Of a stretch of DNA of 64,000 bases, positions 28,094 to 37,339 are shown in pieces. Source of the DNA: Candidatus Planktophila versatilis (GTDB lineage Bacteria; Actinomycetota; Actinomycetes; Nanopelagicales; Nanopelagicaceae); contig NZ_CP016774.1 in the NCBI RefSeq assembly GCF_002288105.1, positions 992,001 to 1,056,000 of the forward strand, given 5' to 3'. The notes below the pieces were generated by a model. The model searched no databases. It had not been told where the DNA came from and saw nothing but the letters and a program-made list of their open reading frames with translations. The position numbers and the translations under genes are program-made. Numbering within the stretch: the stretch's first letter is position 1; each line of letters starts with the position of its first letter.

Positions 28094-28658
28094 TCTTCTT
28101 CTCCTGCGCAGCCAGTATCGATGCAATAGTCGCAACTATGAGACCGCGTTCCAGAATCTTAATGCGCTCGTGTAGAGACTCCTCGGTTTCAGCACTGCTT
28201 ATGTCGAGTTTTTCTTGAGCGATAATTTCCCCGGTATCTAACCCAGCATCAACCCAATGAATTGTTGTGCCGCTTTGAGTGGCTCCCGCTTGCAGGGCGT
28301 CACGAACTGCATGAGCACCTGGAAAGAGCGGCAGAAGTGAAGGATGGCTATTAATGATCTTAAATCTTTCAACTGTCTTAGCTGAGAGTAAGCGCATGAA
28401 CCCAGCGCTAACCACGAGGTCAGGCTTGAGTGCGCCAAGGAGTGTCTCGAGCTCTCGATCCCATTGTGTGCGATCGGCCATCATAGGAACAACAAAAGAC
28501 TCAATCTGCACTGCTTCTGCTCTGGAAATAACGTGAGCATCTTTCTGATCAGAGATGACTGCCACAATATCTACATCAGCCAAAGTTGTTGAGCGCGCAT
28601 CGAAAATGGCCTGTGCCAGCGTTCCACCGCCGGAAGCAAGAATGACAACTCGCTTCAC
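28086..28658 (-). CDS. purN: Phosphoribosylglycinamide formyltransferase
   Basis: GAR transformylase, 190 aa, using 10-formyl-THF. The N-terminal phosphate-binding loop A-S-G-G-G-T-L-A, the catalytic [12 protein letters not shown] (Asn and His) and D-T-G-E-I-I (Asp) are all present. It overlaps the upstream membrane-protein gene by 4 bp and purH by 8 bp. Confidence 0.95.
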   Translation of the reverse strand: MKRVVILASGGGTLAQAIFDARSTTLADVDIVAVISDQKDAHVISRAEAVQIESFVVPMMADRTQWDRELETLLGALKPDLVVSAGFMRLLSAKTVERFKIINSHPSLLPLFPGAHAVRDALQAGATQSGTTIHWVDAGLDTGEIIAQEKLDISSAETEESLHERIKILERGLIVATIASILAAQEKKNG

Positions 28659-29740
28659 CGAACGCCTCTATTTAATACCTTATTGGAAATAAATATTGTG
28701 ATAGCTAGACCTATTCCCATTTCGAGGGCGATGGAGAGTGCGAACTTCCAGATTGAAACGCCCATGGCGCCCATCTCTGCGGTAATCAGTGATCCACTTG
28801 CAAGATAGCCAAGAACTACCAGACCAACGACTGTAAAGAGATAACTCTGGATGATCGCGCGGAAATCGAAATTTGCTGTCAGATAACCTAAAAGTGCACC
28901 AAGGCCAATAAAGAAAAGTATTCCAAAGAGTGCAAGAGGTTTTGGGCCCACTGGAAGAATTCCAAGAAGTGGCAGGGCTGGAATCTCGCCCAAGCTATAT
29001 GAATGTGGTGAAATCAGAGTTCCGGCGCCAACTGCCAATCCAGTCCCTGAAAAATAAGACGCGCCGGCAATGGCTGCATTCGGTAGGTAGAGAATATTGA
29101 GAAAGAGAAGCAGTACTCCACCAAAGATTCCAGGCTGTAGCGAGGTCGTAATTGTTCTCACCTGAGAAAAATTGATGAAGATAAGTACTGATACGACGAT
29201 GAATGAAACTCCTAGGAGAACTGATAAAACTCGAGCACTCATTTGAAGTGGGCGTGATGGCACTACTCGACTACCCACTGTCATAGTTGAAATTAGAGCG
29301 ATGGCAAATGCAAAGAGTGGGGCTAAATACCACTGCACTGCAACCGTGTTTGATCTGCTCATGAACGCCAAGATGGTGACAAGTAGTGCATAAATAATTG
29401 AGAAGTTAAGTCTCACAACATTAAGGTCGTGGTAATCACCCTTGAGTCGCTCGAGGGCGCGCGTAAATGAGGAGCGAATAACAAGAATTGGCAGAACTAC
29501 TGCACCTATAGGCAAGTAGGTGAGATAGCCAGCAACACCAGTTGGCGGAAGGGAGAGTTGAAATGGAATGTGGTGAGCGCCAAGCCAGATCCAGAGCGCT
29601 CCACGTATGGGATCTGTAGTTGATCCGCTTGCGCTACCAGCTGTAGACCAAGCAATCAGTGCAATAAAAGAGAATGGCAGCAGCAGAAATGCAGCACTAC
29701 GAAACACATGAGACAACGAGACCAGGAGGACGCGTTGCAT
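28655..29740 (-). CDS. PerM-like (DUF6350) integral membrane protein
   Basis: A 361-aa multi-pass membrane protein with around nine or ten hydrophobic helices and short loops. In mycobacteria the gene between sucD and purN is perM (Rv0955), linked to cell division. Here the same slot (sucD - this gene - purN) and general character match that family (DUF6350), though sequence identity cannot be checked. It follows sucD by 7 bp and overlaps purN by 4 bp. No enzymatic motif is seen. Confidence 0.72.
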   Translation of the reverse strand: MQRVLLVSLSHVFRSAAFLLLPFSFIALIAWSTAGSASGSTTDPIRGALWIWLGAHHIPFQLSLPPTGVAGYLTYLPIGAVVLPILVIRSSFTRALERLKGDYHDLNVVRLNFSIIYALLVTILAFMSRSNTVAVQWYLAPLFAFAIALISTMTVGSRVVPSRPLQMSARVLSVLLGVSFIVVSVLIFINFSQVRTITTSLQPGIFGGVLLLFLNILYLPNAAIAGASYFSGTGLAVGAGTLISPHSYSLGEIPALPLLGILPVGPKPLALFGILFFIGLGALLGYLTANFDFRAIIQSYLFTVVGLVVLGYLASGSLITAEMGAMGVSIWKFALSIALEMGIGLAITIFISNKVLNRGVR

Positions 29741-29747
29741 CGTGGAA

Positions 29748-30629
29748 TTAACGACCTAGTATGTCGCGCATTAATTGCGCAGTTTCACTTGGTGTTTGTC
29801 CCACTCTCACGCCAGCAGCTTCAAGTGCATCTTTCTTAGCTTGCGCAGTACCTGATGAACCAGAAACGATGGCACCAGCATGTCCCATAGTTTTTCCTTC
29901 AGGGGCTGTGAATCCGGCAACGTAACCCACAACTGGCTTGGTGACATATTCAGCGATAAATGCAGCTGCCCGCTCTTCGGCATCGCCACCAATTTCACCA
30001 ATCATCACAATTGCAGTTGTTTCAGGATCATCTTGGAATGCACGTAGGCAATCAATATGGGTGGTTCCAATAACTGGGTCTCCACCAATACCAACTGCCG
30101 TTGAGAATCCGATGTCGCGAAGCTCATACATCATCTGGTAAGTAAGAGTTCCTGACTTTGATACCAAGCCAATCGGTCCACGCTTTGTAATATCTGCAGG
30201 GATAATGCCAACATTTGATTGTTCAGGGCTAATCAGTCCTGGGCAGTTAGGGCCGATGATTTGCGTGGTGCCTTTTTGAAGCGAGTAGGCATAGAAGAAT
30301 GCTGAATCGTGCACCGGAATACCTTCAGTGATGACAACAACGAGCGGCATCTTGGCATCAATTGCATCAATAACTGCTGCCTTGGCAAACTTCGGCGGCA
30401 CGAAGACCACTGAAACGTTGGCCCCCGTCGCTGTCATTGCCTCAGCTACTGTGTTAAATACTGGAAGTGACTTGCCATCGATATCGACTGACTGTCCACC
30501 CTTACCAGGTGTCACGCCGCCAACAACTTTGGAACCTGATGCCAGCATGCGGCGGGTGTGCTTGGTTCCTTCAGAACCAGTCATTCCCTGAACAATTATC
30601 TTGCTTGCTGAATTAATAAAGATTGACAT
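29748..30629 (-). CDS. sucD: Succinyl-CoA synthetase alpha subunit
   Basis: A 293-aa CoA-binding and phosphohistidine subunit. The N-terminal G-M-T-G-S-E-G motif binds CoA, I-G-P-N-C-P-G-L is the conserved segment, and the phosphorylated His lies in [10 protein letters not shown]. Its ATG overlaps the last base of the sucC stop. Works with SucC in substrate-level phosphorylation in the TCA cycle. Confidence 0.96.
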   Translation of the reverse strand: MSIFINSASKIIVQGMTGSEGTKHTRRMLASGSKVVGGVTPGKGGQSVDIDGKSLPVFNTVAEAMTATGANVSVVFVPPKFAKAAVIDAIDAKMPLVVVITEGIPVHDSAFFYAYSLQKGTTQIIGPNCPGLISPEQSNVGIIPADITKRGPIGLVSKSGTLTYQMMYELRDIGFSTAVGIGGDPVIGTTHIDCLRAFQDDPETTAIVMIGEIGGDAEERAAAFIAEYVTKPVVGYVAGFTAPEGKTMGHAGAIVSGSSGTAQAKKDALEAAGVRVGQTPSETAQLMRDILGR

Positions 30630-31795
30630 TACTTGGCCGCCAATTCTGCAGCACGCGATGCTGCTCCATCCATAGTCTGCGCCTGCTCCACCAATGGGTG
30701 GTTAGCTGCGCTAAGAATTGCACGCCCTTCAATAACGTTATTTCCATCGAGTCGAACAACGATTGGCTTTGTTGCCTTCGGTCCAAGTAGTTCCAGAGCT
30801 TGAACGATGCCATTTGCAACTGCATCACATGCAGTGATTCCACCAAAGACGTTAACTAATACGCTCTTCACATCTGAATCACCAAGGATGATAGAGAGTC
30901 CATCTGCCATCACCTGGGCAGATGCACCGCCGCCAATATCGAGAAAATTCGCTGGGCGCATTCCGCCGAATTTTTCTCCGGCATAGGCAACAACATCGAG
31001 GGTGGACATCACAAGACCGGCGCCGTTTCCAATGATTCCAACTTGACCATTATCAAGCTTGACGTAGTTCAGCCCCTTCTCTTTGGCAGCTGCTTCTAGC
31101 GCATTGGTGGAGTCGTGATCTACCAGAGCCTCATGATCTGGTTGGCGGAAATCAGCGTTCTCATCGAGAGTTACCTTTCCGTCAAGTGCGACAACACGAC
31201 CATCTTCTGTCTTTACAAGTGGATTTACTTCAACGAGCGTGGCATCTTCTGATTGGAAAGTTTCCCAAAGTTTGACCAGCACATCTGCAACTTGCGCCGC
31301 AACATCTGCGGGAAATTGTGCTTGGGTAACAATCTCTGTCGCCTTTGCCAATGAAATTCCATCGACGGCGCTCACTGGCACCTTTGCCAATTTCTCTGGC
31401 GCAGTATGAGCAACTTCTTCAATATCCATACCGCCGGCAACCGATGCCATCACAAGAAAGGTGCGGTTAGATCGATCAAGCAGTATGGAAACGTAATACT
31501 CATCAACGATAGGTGCGGCCTGAGCAATCATCACTTTATGAACAGTGTGGCCTTTAATATCCATTCCAAGAATGGCTCCTGCTTTTTCCTTTGCATCATT
31601 TGCGTCAACTGCCAGCTTTACACCGCCAGCTTTTCCGCGCCCACCAACTTTTACCTGCGCCTTAACAACTACTTTGCCACCCATCTTGGCGGCTGCATCG
31701 TGTGCTTGATCTGCTGTTGTAGCGACTGCTCCTTGTAATACTGGAACGTTATGCTTTTCAAAGAGATCGCGTGCTTGGTATTCGTAGAGATCCAC
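30629..31795 (-). CDS. sucC: Succinyl-CoA synthetase beta subunit
   Basis: A 388-aa ATP-grasp subunit. It starts [12 protein letters not shown] from a GTG at 31795, with GAAGGAG seven bases upstream. The [10 protein letters not shown] nucleotide loop, E-V-N-P-L-V metal segment and N-I-F-type G-G-I-T-A-C-D region are present. It is first gene of the sucCD-perM-purN-purH-folD run. The 65 bp between it and pcrA holds no strong hairpin. Confidence 0.96.
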   Translation of the reverse strand: MDLYEYQARDLFEKHNVPVLQGAVATTADQAHDAAAKMGGKVVVKAQVKVGGRGKAGGVKLAVDANDAKEKAGAILGMDIKGHTVHKVMIAQAAPIVDEYYVSILLDRSNRTFLVMASVAGGMDIEEVAHTAPEKLAKVPVSAVDGISLAKATEIVTQAQFPADVAAQVADVLVKLWETFQSEDATLVEVNPLVKTEDGRVVALDGKVTLDENADFRQPDHEALVDHDSTNALEAAAKEKGLNYVKLDNGQVGIIGNGAGLVMSTLDVVAYAGEKFGGMRPANFLDIGGGASAQVMADGLSIILGDSDVKSVLVNVFGGITACDAVANGIVQALELLGPKATKPIVVRLDGNNVIEGRAILSAANHPLVEQAQTMDGAASRAAELAAK

Positions 31796-31860
31796 TAATG
31801 GGCTCCTTCAGGTGTGGCTAATGAGCAGGACGTGTATGCCCCTAATCCTAAAGGCTTAAT

Positions 31861-34104
31861 TTATAGCGCTGTGACAGGGGCATATCGAAGCAGCAGGCGT
31901 TTATCACCGTAGGCGCCGAAGTTAATGGTCGCCTCTGATTTATCGCCCTCGCCAGCAAGTGAAACGACGGTGCCAAGTCCGAATGTGTCATGTGACACAC
32001 GCTGTCCCACGACAAGAGCCATCGCTGTTGATTTCTTTCCCGTGGCTCGTGGCGGTGGCCCTGATGGAAGTCGAGATTTCTTCACACTGGATGAGGATGT
32101 AATAGATGAACGAGCTTCGCTATTCCATTGAATAAGTTCAGCAGGAATCTCATCGAGGAATCGTGATGCCGGATTGTATTTAGGTGTTCCAAAAGTTAAG
32201 CGATATTCAGCGCGAGAAATGTAGAGACGTTTCTCCGCCCTAGTAAGACCCACATAGGCAAGTCTGCGCTCTTCTTCAATCTCTTTCGGATCATCGAGGG
32301 TGCGGGCATGAGGAAATATTCCATCTTCCATCCCGGTGAGAAAGACCGTTGGAAATTCCAAACCTTTAGCGGTGTGCAGAGTCATGAGGGTGACAACTCC
32401 CCCATGATCGGCTCCATCTGGAATTTCATCGGCATCGGCCACAAGTGAAACTTTCTCCAGGAATCCTGAAAGTGAAATCTCTTCATCTTCAATGAGCTCT
32501 TCAAATGGGCGCTCTTCATAATCCATCGAGGCTGAAACAAGTTCTTTCAGGTTCTCCACTCGCACTTCATCTTGCGGATCTGTACTTGCCTCAAGTTCAG
32601 TAAGCAACCCAGATTGCTCAAGGACTGCTTCAATAATCACGGAAGGTTTTGTCTTTGCTTCCACCAGAGTTTGCAGAGCTGTGAGCATGGAGGTGAAGGA
32701 ACTAATGGAGTGGGCAGCTTTATTTGGCACCGCTGTTGCCTCTGTTACTCGCAAAAGCGCGTTCCAGAATGAAATGCCGTGTAATTCGGCGAACAACTCA
32801 ACTTCTTCCAGGGCGCGATCTCCAATACCCCGCTTAGGAAAGTTAATAACTCGACGCAGTGAAACTTCATCATCAGGATTGGCCAGCACCCGAAGGTATG
32901 CCAATAGATCCTTTACCTCTTTGCGCTCATAGAATCGCAACCCACCAACGACTTTATATGGAATTGCTGCGCGCATAAACACTTCTTCGAAGATACGAGA
33001 TTGGGCATTTGTGCGATAGAAGATGGCGGTATCGCCCGGGTTTGAGTGGCCCATATCCTGCAGTGAGCGAATCTCGCCCTTAATGAATTCAGCTTCGTCA
33101 TACTCAGATTCCGCAACGTATCCAGTCAGTGGCGCACCTGCACCAGCATCAGACCACAGATTCTTCTCTTTGCGAGATTCATTCTTAGTGATGACCGCAT
33201 TCGCGGCGCTGAGAATATTCTGGGTGGAGCGGTAATTCTGTTCAAGTAAGACCGTAGTTGCGTTTGGGTAATCAACTTCAAATTGCAGAATATTTCGAAT
33301 TGTTGCCCCACGAAAGCCATAGATAGATTGGTCGGCGTCTCCAACAACACAGAGCTCTGCCAGTGGGAAGCCGTCTCCTTCAACGCCGGTAAGTTCCTTA
33401 ACCAATTGATACTGGGCATGATTTGTATCTTGGTACTCATCAATTAAAATATGGCGAAAGCGAGAACGAAAGCGAGCTTTGGCTTCAGGGAATTTCTGCA
33501 ATACCTGAACAGTCTTCATGATTAAGTCATCGAAATCCATGGCGTTAGCCTGCTGTAGCCGCTTTTCATAGAGGGTATAGACATCAGCAACGATGGTTTC
33601 GAATTGATTGCTAGCCAGACTTAAGTATTCATAAGGAGTCTGTAATTCATTCTTTGCATTAGAAATCAAATTCTGGAATTGGCGCACTGGATAGCGCTTG
33701 GAATCAAGGTTGAGCGTCTCCATGACTCGTGAAATGAGCTTCTGAGAATCGGCAGAGTCATAAATACTAAAGGTGCTGCTGTAGCCAAGTCGTTCCACCT
33801 CTTGGCGCAACATGCGCACACACGATGAGTGGAATGTAGAGACCCACATTGACTTTGCAACAGGGCCAACAAGTTCAGTGACCCGCTCTTTCATCTCACC
33901 GGCAGCCTTATTGGTAAATGTAATCGCCAAGATTTCATAGGGGCGCACATCGCGTCTAGCCATAATGTATGCAATTCGGCGTGTAAGTACCCGCGTCTTT
34001 CCAGAACCAGCACCTGCCACAACCAGCAGCGGTGGTCCGGCATGGGAAACCGCCTTCTGTTGCTGCGGATTGAGTCCGTCTAGCAATGGGTCGGTCGCGC
34101 TCAT
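31861..34104 (-). CDS. pcrA: UvrD/PcrA-type ATP-dependent DNA helicase
   Basis: A 747-aa SF1A 3'-5' helicase for repair and replication restart. The Q-motif L-N-P-Q-Q-Q-K-A-V, Walker A G-A-G-S-G-K-T-R, motif II D-E-Y-Q-D, motif III G-D-A-D-Q-S-I-Y-G-F-R-G-A, and motif V-like L-M-T-L-H-T-A-K-G-L-E are all visible. A PcrA-type C-terminal basic linker and Tudor-like tail (V-S-H-D-T-F-G-L-G-T-V) follow. Open frame extends upstream to 34245, but that part overlaps the divergent deacetylase; the ATG at 34104 lies 7 nt after a TAGACT -10, indicating a leaderless start. Confidence 0.95.
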   Translation of the reverse strand: MSATDPLLDGLNPQQQKAVSHAGPPLLVVAGAGSGKTRVLTRRIAYIMARRDVRPYEILAITFTNKAAGEMKERVTELVGPVAKSMWVSTFHSSCVRMLRQEVERLGYSSTFSIYDSADSQKLISRVMETLNLDSKRYPVRQFQNLISNAKNELQTPYEYLSLASNQFETIVADVYTLYEKRLQQANAMDFDDLIMKTVQVLQKFPEAKARFRSRFRHILIDEYQDTNHAQYQLVKELTGVEGDGFPLAELCVVGDADQSIYGFRGATIRNILQFEVDYPNATTVLLEQNYRSTQNILSAANAVITKNESRKEKNLWSDAGAGAPLTGYVAESEYDEAEFIKGEIRSLQDMGHSNPGDTAIFYRTNAQSRIFEEVFMRAAIPYKVVGGLRFYERKEVKDLLAYLRVLANPDDEVSLRRVINFPKRGIGDRALEEVELFAELHGISFWNALLRVTEATAVPNKAAHSISSFTSMLTALQTLVEAKTKPSVIIEAVLEQSGLLTELEASTDPQDEVRVENLKELVSASMDYEERPFEELIEDEEISLSGFLEKVSLVADADEIPDGADHGGVVTLMTLHTAKGLEFPTVFLTGMEDGIFPHARTLDDPKEIEEERRLAYVGLTRAEKRLYISRAEYRLTFGTPKYNPASRFLDEIPAELIQWNSEARSSITSSSSVKKSRLPSGPPPRATGKKSTAMALVVGQRVSHDTFGLGTVVSLAGEGDKSEATINFGAYGDKRLLLRYAPVTAL

Positions 34105-34111
34105 GCCGCGG

Positions 34112-34124
34112 AGTCTATTAGGCT
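34112..34124. promoter_or_regulatory. Adjacent divergent -10 elements for pcrA and the deacetylase gene
   Basis: Only 28 bp separate the two start codons and neither gene has an RBS. TAGACT on the minus strand (34117-34112) ends 7 nt before the pcrA ATG. TAGGCT on the plus strand (34119-34124) ends 8 nt before the deacetylase ATG. Both fit TANNNT at leaderless spacing. Predicted, not demonstrated. Confidence 0.4.
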
Positions 34125-34132
34125 TGTGCATC

Positions 34133-34858
34133 ATGGAGCCGATTGCAGATTCAGAGATCAAGCGCGTTTTAGTTATCAACGCCCACCCCGATGATTCAGA
34201 TTTCGGAGCCTCAGGAACTATCGCGCAGTGGGTGGCACAAGGCATTGAAGTCTCTTATGTGCTGTGCACAAATGGCGACCAAGGTGGCGAAGAATCTGGA
34301 TTTACGAAAGAAGAGATGCCGGCAGTGCGTCAGAGAGAACAACGCGCAGCATGTGCCGCACTCGGAATTAGTGATGTCACATTCCTGAATTATGTAGACG
34401 GTCATCTTGAACCGACTATCGCGCTACGCAAAGATATTGTCAGGCAAATTCGCCGAGTGAAACCAGATCGTATGATCTGCCAATCACCTGAACGCAATTG
34501 GGATCGCATCGGTGCCAGCCACCCAGATCACCTAGCTGCAGGTGAAGCCACTATCCAAGCGGTCTATCCAGATGCCCGTAACCCATTTGCCTTTACAGAT
34601 TTGTTGGAAAAAGAAGGTCTACAACCGTGGAAGGTGAAAGAAGTCTGGATGCAGGGTCACGCACATCCAGATCACTTCGTTGATATCACCGACACATTCC
34701 ACTTTAAATTGGCGGCGCTGAAAGAACATGCTTCCCAGACATCACATATGGAAAACCTGGAAGAAATGCTGCGCGAATGGGGCCAACGTAACGCTGGCTT
34801 AGGCGAACTTCCAGAGGGTCGAATCGCCGAAGCATTCAAAATCGTCAATACGAATTAA
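34133..34858 (+). CDS. PIG-L/LmbE-family zinc deacetylase
   Basis: A 241-aa deacetylase of the family that includes MshB (mycothiol synthesis) and Mca. The zinc motif A-H-P-D-D-S-D-F near residue 17, T-N-G-D-Q-G-G and S-H-P-D-H-L-A-A-G complete the metal site. Family substrates are N-acetylglucosamine conjugates; the exact one is unknown. The frame is open from 33965 but residues before 34133 are antisense to pcrA. It ends 3 bp from the convergent metallo-hydrolase gene with no visible terminator. Confidence 0.88.
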   Translation: MEPIADSEIKRVLVINAHPDDSDFGASGTIAQWVAQGIEVSYVLCTNGDQGGEESGFTKEEMPAVRQREQRAACAALGISDVTFLNYVDGHLEPTIALRKDIVRQIRRVKPDRMICQSPERNWDRIGASHPDHLAAGEATIQAVYPDARNPFAFTDLLEKEGLQPWKVKEVWMQGHAHPDHFVDITDTFHFKLAALKEHASQTSHMENLEEMLREWGQRNAGLGELPEGRIAEAFKIVNTN

Positions 34859-34861
34859 ATA

Positions 34862-35818
34862 TTAGATACTGAAGGTATCGATTCCCGCACTATTTTTGCT
34901 TCTCTTGATTTTTCCATAGGATTCAAGTACTTCAAGATGTCCAAGTACGGGGTAGACCAGATATTTGTATGCAGGATCTGGCCATGGTCCCATTCGAGTA
35001 TGTGCGATCTCAATCAGTTCTAGCATGGTTATCGGCTTAGCTACTTCTTGAATAGTCTCGAAGCAAATTTTTTCAATTCGATCCGTGTACGCAAGAGATA
35101 GATCTAGAAAATCAAGACCAAGTTGACCTTTATATCGTGGATAGTGTGATGTCAGTACTTCACTTGGTTTGTAGGCCTTTAAAAGTCGAATTGTTGAACG
35201 ATATGCCTCAACAAATCTATATGTGGGTGGGAATGCAGGAGCTCCATCTGCAAGGAGAACTGACTCCCCTAAAACTGCATCTCCGATAATTACTGCACCA
35301 GTCTGTTCGTCGAGTACAGATAAATGTCCCCATGAGTGTCCAGGTGTATGGAGTATCTCCACCATGCGTCCGCCTAAATCAATTCGCTCATTACCGGCAA
35401 AACCAATATCTATTTTACTTTCAAAGGCAACGGTACGAATGAAATCGACCGCTTCTTGCGATTCTGCAAACCCGTGGTCATGAGCAAATTCGTTATATCG
35501 ATCATCAATCATAATCTGAAGGTCTTCAATCATCGGACGATCTCGTTCACCACAACATATCAATGCATTTGGCATCAGCTCTTTGACTGCGCCATTGCCA
35601 CCAGTATGGTCGTAATCTGAGTGTGTATTAATGGCATAGCGAACTTTGCTCAGTGAAAGATTATGTTCTTTAAAGTATGGAACTAAGGTTTCACGTATCG
35701 AGCCATCAAAACCGGTATCGACAAGCAAAATATCAACTTTGCCAACGATGGCATATAGGGCCACATAACGAGGCCCAATTGGACATTCAATGCGATGTAA
35801 ACCTGGGAGTATCTCCAT
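34862..35818 (-). CDS. Metallo-beta-lactamase-fold hydrolase with variant metal motif
   Basis: A 318-aa MBL-fold protein. The canonical H-x-H-x-D-H motif reads H-S-D-Y-D-H (residues 66-71), with Asp at the second His position. The later H-T-P-G-H-S-W-G-H and I-G-D-A-V-L-G metal-ligand segments are intact. A family substrate cannot be named; being last in an operon with a CoA-transferase and crotonases, a thioesterase-like hydrolysis is one possibility. The ATG at 35818 has GGGAAGGG upstream; the longer frame to 35947 runs into the crotonase gene. Confidence 0.78.
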   Translation of the reverse strand: MEILPGLHRIECPIGPRYVALYAIVGKVDILLVDTGFDGSIRETLVPYFKEHNLSLSKVRYAINTHSDYDHTGGNGAVKELMPNALICCGERDRPMIEDLQIMIDDRYNEFAHDHGFAESQEAVDFIRTVAFESKIDIGFAGNERIDLGGRMVEILHTPGHSWGHLSVLDEQTGAVIIGDAVLGESVLLADGAPAFPPTYRFVEAYRSTIRLLKAYKPSEVLTSHYPRYKGQLGLDFLDLSLAYTDRIEKICFETIQEVAKPITMLELIEIAHTRMGPWPDPAYKYLVYPVLGHLEVLESYGKIKRSKNSAGIDTFSI

Positions 35819-35831
35819 TTTTAGCCCTTCC

Positions 35832-36620
35832 CTATCTTCCTTTGAAATTTGGTTTTCTTTTTTCGGTAAAGGCCGCACGGCCTTCATCGCTATCTTCGGT
35901 TGTGAAGCAATATGCAAAAGTGTCATTCTCGTACTGCAACCCAACATCTACGGCAGTTGACATTGCGACTCGCACCAGATGTTTTGCCAGTTCTGAAGCG
36001 ATAGGAGCATTTCCTGCGATTCGAGCTGCGAGATCGGCTACCTTTGCATCAATATCAGCATCATCGAAAATTCTGTCGACTAGGCCCCAATCACGCGCCT
36101 CCTCTGCGCTCACCATGTCCCCTGTGAGTAACATTTCAAGTGCTCTGCCAGGTGACATCACACGTGGAAGAAGCTGCGTGTTGCCTGCTCCTCCATGCCA
36201 TCCAAGTTTTATCTCCCCAGCAGCAAATCTGGAATCGGGAGTTGCATAACGAATATCAGACATCAGCGCCATTTCGAGTCCACCGCCGATGCAATAGCCT
36301 CTAATTTTCGCAATTACTGGTTTACGAATCTTCCAGAGTTCGCGAGCGTAATCAATCCGGTTTCGTAACTGCCAATTAGACCCATAGTCATCGAGAACTT
36401 TTACATCGCTACCGGCCGAGAACGCTCTACTTCCAGTTCCGGTCAGGATGACCACACGAATAGATTCCTCATTATTAATGTAGGTGACTAATTGGATGAT
36501 GGCCTTACCCATTGCAGGCGTCATTGTATTGAGCTTCTCTGGGCGATTTAAAGTAATAGTGGCAACTGCTCCATCTTGCACAAAGAGCAATTCATCTGGC
36601 AACCCTGGCAAAGTTCTCAT
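35832..36620 (-). CDS. Enoyl-CoA hydratase/isomerase family protein (crotonase)
   Basis: A 262-aa crotonase. The oxyanion-hole segments A-F-S-A-G-S-D and G-G-G-L-E-M-A are present. Both catalytic-type Glu are conserved, at E136 (A-G-E-I-K-L-G) and E162 (A-L-E-M-L-L-T-G), so hydratase chemistry is plausible. Its C-terminus, E-K-R-K-P-N-F-K-G-R, matches the other crotonase at 38429-39223, marking the two as paralogues. It sits between the GntR regulator, with which it shares TAATG, and the MBL-fold gene. Confidence 0.88.
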   Translation of the reverse strand: MRTLPGLPDELLFVQDGAVATITLNRPEKLNTMTPAMGKAIIQLVTYINNEESIRVVILTGTGSRAFSAGSDVKVLDDYGSNWQLRNRIDYARELWKIRKPVIAKIRGYCIGGGLEMALMSDIRYATPDSRFAAGEIKLGWHGGAGNTQLLPRVMSPGRALEMLLTGDMVSAEEARDWGLVDRIFDDADIDAKVADLAARIAGNAPIASELAKHLVRVAMSTAVDVGLQYENDTFAYCFTTEDSDEGRAAFTEKRKPNFKGR

Positions 36621-37339
36621 TATCGTGGAGATTTCTTACGAGCATCTGTCGATGCTTGTATCGCTTGGCTGAGAAGTACTTTCATGGCGGCTTCGGCTAG
36701 ATCAGCATCTTCCTCAACAATTGCGTCCAGAACTGCTTGATGTTGAATCAGAAAGTCTCCATCATCGACAACGTGGCGAACCATGTCATCTCTAATCTTC
36801 AAAAGTGGAATGAATAGTTTTCCAATACGTTTCATCAACTCATTCTGCGTAGCATCCAAAAGAGCTTGATGAAATGCAGCATCTGCTTCACCGATTGCTT
36901 CAGATTGTGGCCCCTCTTGATAAAAGGCATCCGTCATTTTCTTCAATGAATTGGTGAGGACAGAGATATCTTTACTTCCGCGTCGTTTCGCAGCAATTCG
37001 AGCTACCCATGGTTCATAGCTCGCTCGAACTTCTTCTAAATCACGAACCAATTCTCGGCCAAGCCCAGATGCCTGAAGCCAAGAGATAACGTCGGGATCC
37101 AATAAATTCCACTCATGTCGCTCCAGCACAATCGTTCCGGTCTTAGTGCGAGCACGAGTTAAACCCTTGTCGTGAAGCACTTTGAGAGCTTCCCGGACTA
37201 CGGTGCGACTAACTCCAAATTGAGCTTCCAACACATCAGATGTAATCACTGAGCCCGGCGCAACCTGTCCTGAGACTATTTGGTTGCCCAGTGAGATGAC
37301 AATCTGGGTTGGCAGGTTGCGCGCCATCTTAGTTTTCAT
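36620..37339 (-). CDS. GntR-family regulator with FCD domain
   Basis: A 239-aa FadR-subfamily repressor. The N-terminal winged helix contains F-G-V-S-R-T-V-V-R-E-A-L, the standard GntR recognition helix. The C-terminal FCD helical domain has D-A-A-F-H-Q-A-L-L and a later H-Q-A-V-L-D-A-I, His residues that commonly bind a metal and a carboxylate ligand. Such regulators typically respond to sugar acids (DgoR, UxuR, LldR types) and probably control the surrounding operon. Its start overlaps the GH105 stop by 4 bp; M5 is an alternative start. Confidence 0.9.
   Translation of the reverse strand: MKTKMARNLPTQIVISLGNQIVSGQVAPGSVITSDVLEAQFGVSRTVVREALKVLHDKGLTRARTKTGTIVLERHEWNLLDPDVISWLQASGLGRELVRDLEEVRASYEPWVARIAAKRRGSKDISVLTNSLKKMTDAFYQEGPQSEAIGEADAAFHQALLDATQNELMKRIGKLFIPLLKIRDDMVRHVVDDGDFLIQHQAVLDAIVEEDADLAEAAMKVLLSQAIQASTDARKKSPR

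Noticed and set aside
34105-34245. N-terminal extension of PcrA
   Set aside because: Lies over the divergent deacetylase gene and lacks family resemblance; a -10 element sits at leaderless distance from the ATG at 34104.
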